Part shown: piece after piece, positions 62,901 to 64,000 of the stretch
Position numbering within the stretch: position 1 is the stretch's first letter
Layout: each line of letters starts with the position of its first letter
Source of the DNA: Rhodocytophaga rosea
GTDB lineage: Bacteria > Bacteroidota > Bacteroidia > Cytophagales > 172606-1
Reading direction: 5' to 3'
NCBI RefSeq assembly: GCF_010119975.1
Contig: NZ_CP048222.1
Location: 5,226,501-5,290,500 of the forward strand
DNA length: 64,000 nucleotides
The notes under the pieces: model-generated
The model's database searches: none
What the model saw: only the letters and a program-made list of their open reading frames with translations
What the model was told of the DNA's origin: nothing
Program-made: the position numbers and the translations under genes

Positions 62901-63074
62901 GAAGGACAATCGCTGGTGTTAGCAGATGTGTCTGGCAAGGAATTCTCTATCCCACAACAGAATATTCAGGAAAAGGTAGCTTCTCCCTATACATTGATGC
63001 CAGATCATTTCAGTACCACTATTTCTAAAGAAGACTTTGATGCCTTGCTGGTTTTTTTGTTACAGGAGAAATAA
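59946..63074 (+). CDS. PVC-type beta-propeller, HEAT-repeat and cytochrome c lipoprotein
   Basis: The 1042-residue protein has a lipoprotein signal (LALSLILAQAC). Residues about 70-420 form a six-bladed glucose-dehydrogenase-type propeller (FASEPDITKPINMAFDEKGRLWV, EDTNGDGKADK, KVGPDGALYIADFYNRIIGHYE). Residues about 430-860 are HEAT-like helical repeats. The last 150 residues hold a heme-binding domain: CSMCHQ near 922, then IGPQLDGIG and NITENFRMY. This order is typical of large Planctomycete- and Bacteroidota-type sugar dehydrogenases with an attached c-type heme. It should oxidise a carbohydrate outside the cytoplasm and pass electrons to the heme; the substrate is unknown. Confidence 0.88.
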   Translation: MCTITKKLFFLALSLILAQACVKPQKTADSASPLSTTQASNPATDYLPVKPDTIYAEHVRTSEFRTPEQERLQFILPPDFEVTLFASEPDITKPINMAFDEKGRLWVTQSSEYPIEAGPSEGSDRITVLEDTNGDGKADKIQDFASDLNIPIGIMPVKGGAIAYSIPNVYRLYDTDNDGKADKRKVMLGAFGHKDTHGMVNNLVRGFDGWIHASHGFANTSLIAGTDGDSIKMFSGNTFRFRLDGSRVEKTTDGRINPFGSAFDEMGYHYSADCHTLPIYQLIWGGDYTQWGKRERSMGFAPTMMDYDLNSTALAGLVYYTDTHFPAEYQHSFYSGDVVTCRISRNIMTFNGSTPKATRKQDFLVSKDPWFRPVDIKVGPDGALYIADFYNRIIGHYEVPLNHPGRDRISGRIWKITYKGNKLSPILDFSSMSQEELLNALSNEVLQTRMKATDALVDRFGKQAIPALQKHIRTKNIATNGLIQSLWALYRLNGLPEPILVSAIKHTDVRVKVHAFKIAANHNKLTDPLRTLAMQSLDDSNPHVQRAAAEVLGRHPSEQNLSKLVSLASKVPAYDTHLRYTVLLSIKNHLQREGIMQQVAREKWDEQSAGIIAMIAADMQSWEAGRYLFTYLKTYNYPKERFPVYIESVTRNMPASEIDEVIDFVKNKTGSYLEDHYPLAKAVNAGIEQRGGKSNEIEALRKWNTGLATHFLLQVPDNNQSLSKELKERLVYAAQMAELYKEDSLLPELRKLFAFRNAGDETRHAAAEALISIAPEHYAIWIANTLDDNEETIAMRQRMARTLAQSKLPKVRSLLVRNMKTAPYEVQETIAGLLVSDTTGKPQLIKLIRQGEAPARVLKSRNVEDLFLAGIQPEQKKEFDQLTAGILPISEERQKLIEKRIAEFTPAGKTADMGKAIFIKNCSMCHQIDKTGGLIGPQLDGIGNWGRHSLTTKILDPNRNITENFRMYNITLKNGKMVSGLYRRDEGQSLVLADVSGKEFSIPQQNIQEKVASPYTLMPDHFSTTISKEDFDALLVFLLQEK

Positions 63075-63088
63075 ATAACAAGGTTCTC

Positions 63089-64000
63089 TTATGATAAGCC
63101 AGCCATCACTACCATGATGCGTTCTATCTTCTTTCGGATCTGGGCAGAGCTTTCACTGACATAATCGTTGGTAATAATGGCAAACGACATGAGTTCGCCG
63201 GATTTGTTATAATAGTAGCCGGAATAATTCATGACCCGTTCGAGTGTTCCTGTTTTAGCCCGTATATTCCCGGCTGCGGCTGTTCCTTTGCCTATATTTT
63301 TCATAGTACCCGATACACCGGCCACAGGCAATGAGTTATATAAGGGTGCAAAAATGGAATCTTTGGCGCACCAGTTTAATATATCAGTAAGCGTAGTAGC
63401 CCGGATAACATTAGTACGTGAAAGGCCACTTCCATCGCGCATAAAAAAACCATCGGTATGAATGCCTTTCTCTTTCCAGAACTTTACAATCGCCTCTGTT
63501 CCGCTGAATGTAGTACCATCTTTAAAGATATTTACGCCCAGGAGTTTTGCCATGGCTTCTGCATAGAGATTCATGCTTTTTAGGTTGGTTTCCTCTACAA
63601 TGGCAGAAAGGGGAGGAGATAGGTGTGCAAAAATCGGCTTGCGGTCTGTATTGATTTTCGTTTTCCGCATGCGTAAAAGCCTGGTAGAAATAGCCATCTG
63701 ACTTACCTTAATGCCTTTTTGAGTGAGTTTCTGCTGAAGTAAACCGGCACAGAATGTTACAGGATCTGGCAAGGACCCTCTGATATCAAATTCATTTACG
63801 CCAGCCGGAATGGTGCCCTGAATCTGCCGTAAATAGGTATAAGGAGCGCCATAAATATAGGCATTATCGCCAGAACCAGCTTTACCGGTAGTTACTTCAT
63901 TGATTATTTCTAACTGTTGCATAGGGGGCACTATACGCAGAATTCTGGCCGGATCACCTATTTTAGCCCCAGGTTTGAAATAGAGGGTATATAAGTTATC
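63089..64000 (-). CDS. dacB: D-alanyl-D-alanine carboxypeptidase/endopeptidase, S13 (PBP4-like), N-terminus outside window
   Basis: The frame stays open to the window edge, so the 5' part of the gene, with the signal peptide and the SxxK motif, lies beyond base 64000. Visible: YTLYFKPGAKIGD, then SMN in the LKSMNLYAEAMAKLLG helix as the second catalytic motif, and KTG in RAKTGTLERVMNYSGYY as the third. FFMRDGSGLSRTN and SFAIITND are also typical. It trims peptidoglycan peptides in the periplasm. Convergent with the PVC-type gene, 14 bp apart. Confidence 0.88.
   Translation of the reverse strand, partial: DNLYTLYFKPGAKIGDPARILRIVPPMQQLEIINEVTTGKAGSGDNAYIYGAPYTYLRQIQGTIPAGVNEFDIRGSLPDPVTFCAGLLQQKLTQKGIKVSQMAISTRLLRMRKTKINTDRKPIFAHLSPPLSAIVEETNLKSMNLYAEAMAKLLGVNIFKDGTTFSGTEAIVKFWKEKGIHTDGFFMRDGSGLSRTNVIRATTLTDILNWCAKDSIFAPLYNSLPVAGVSGTMKNIGKGTAAAGNIRAKTGTLERVMNYSGYYYNKSGELMSFAIITNDYVSESSAQIRKKIERIMVVMAGLS

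Overview
The window is a chromosomal segment of a member of the Bacteroidota, most likely a cytophagale (the order is a guess, the phylum is firm). The phylum evidence is: a C-terminal sorting domain of the type IX secretion/gliding type; the RpoB/RpoC sequence type; the tRNA-Tyr/Gly/Thr-tuf-tRNA-Trp-secE order; several promoters of the TTTG-N19/20-TAnnTTTG kind typical of this phylum; and small TonB-like proteins, DUF3467 and PVC-type beta-propeller/cytochrome proteins. No rRNA, CRISPR array, prophage or defence island was seen.

Layout. 1-11187: accessory and housekeeping genes on both strands: the end of a large secreted repeat protein, an M28 peptidase, an ABC exporter, a creatininase-family amidohydrolase, a protein with a C-terminal TonB domain, CutC, an Ntn asparaginase with a Tat-like leader, and a beta-propeller/phosphoesterase lipoprotein. 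11188-12998: an IS110-family insertion sequence with a structured upstream end that may encode its guide (bridge) RNA. 12999-13637: MarC. 13743-27256: three tRNAs and tuf, then tRNA-Trp, secE, nusG, L11, L1, L10, L7/L12, rpoB, rpoC, closed by a strong terminator. 27289-46436: a DUF3467 gene, the str genes (S12, S7, EF-G, S10), then an almost unbroken S10-spc-alpha cluster from L3 to L17 including secY, map, infA, rpmJ and rpoA. 46494-64000: carA, enolase, an FtsB/DivIC-like protein, an LMW-PTP plus fructosamine-kinase pair, aspartokinase, an arabinokinase-like GHMP kinase, GcvH, VanZ-like, two tandem TonB proteins, a second M28 peptidase, a DASS/SLC13 carrier, a PVC-type cytochrome c lipoprotein and the 3' part of a D-Ala-D-Ala carboxypeptidase.

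The centre is the transcription/translation core, and most novelty there is regulatory. The rpoC reading frame is broken after eight codons. The break lies exactly at an A AAA AAC heptamer followed by TAA and, after a 7-nt spacer, a 6-bp hairpin; this is either a homopolymer sequencing error or a -1 frameshift in an essential gene. A terminator plus a strong promoter separates S10 from L3. A terminator-like hairpin sits between rpsD and rpoA, and hairpins flank rpoB. S3, S12 and L17 carry non-canonical tails.

Among the accessory genes, the most coherent functional idea is a two-gene protein-deglycation module (LMW-PTP plus fructosamine-kinase family). The IS110 left end and the two TonB-domain loci also merit attention. 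I did not find a clear multi-gene system of wholly unknown type.
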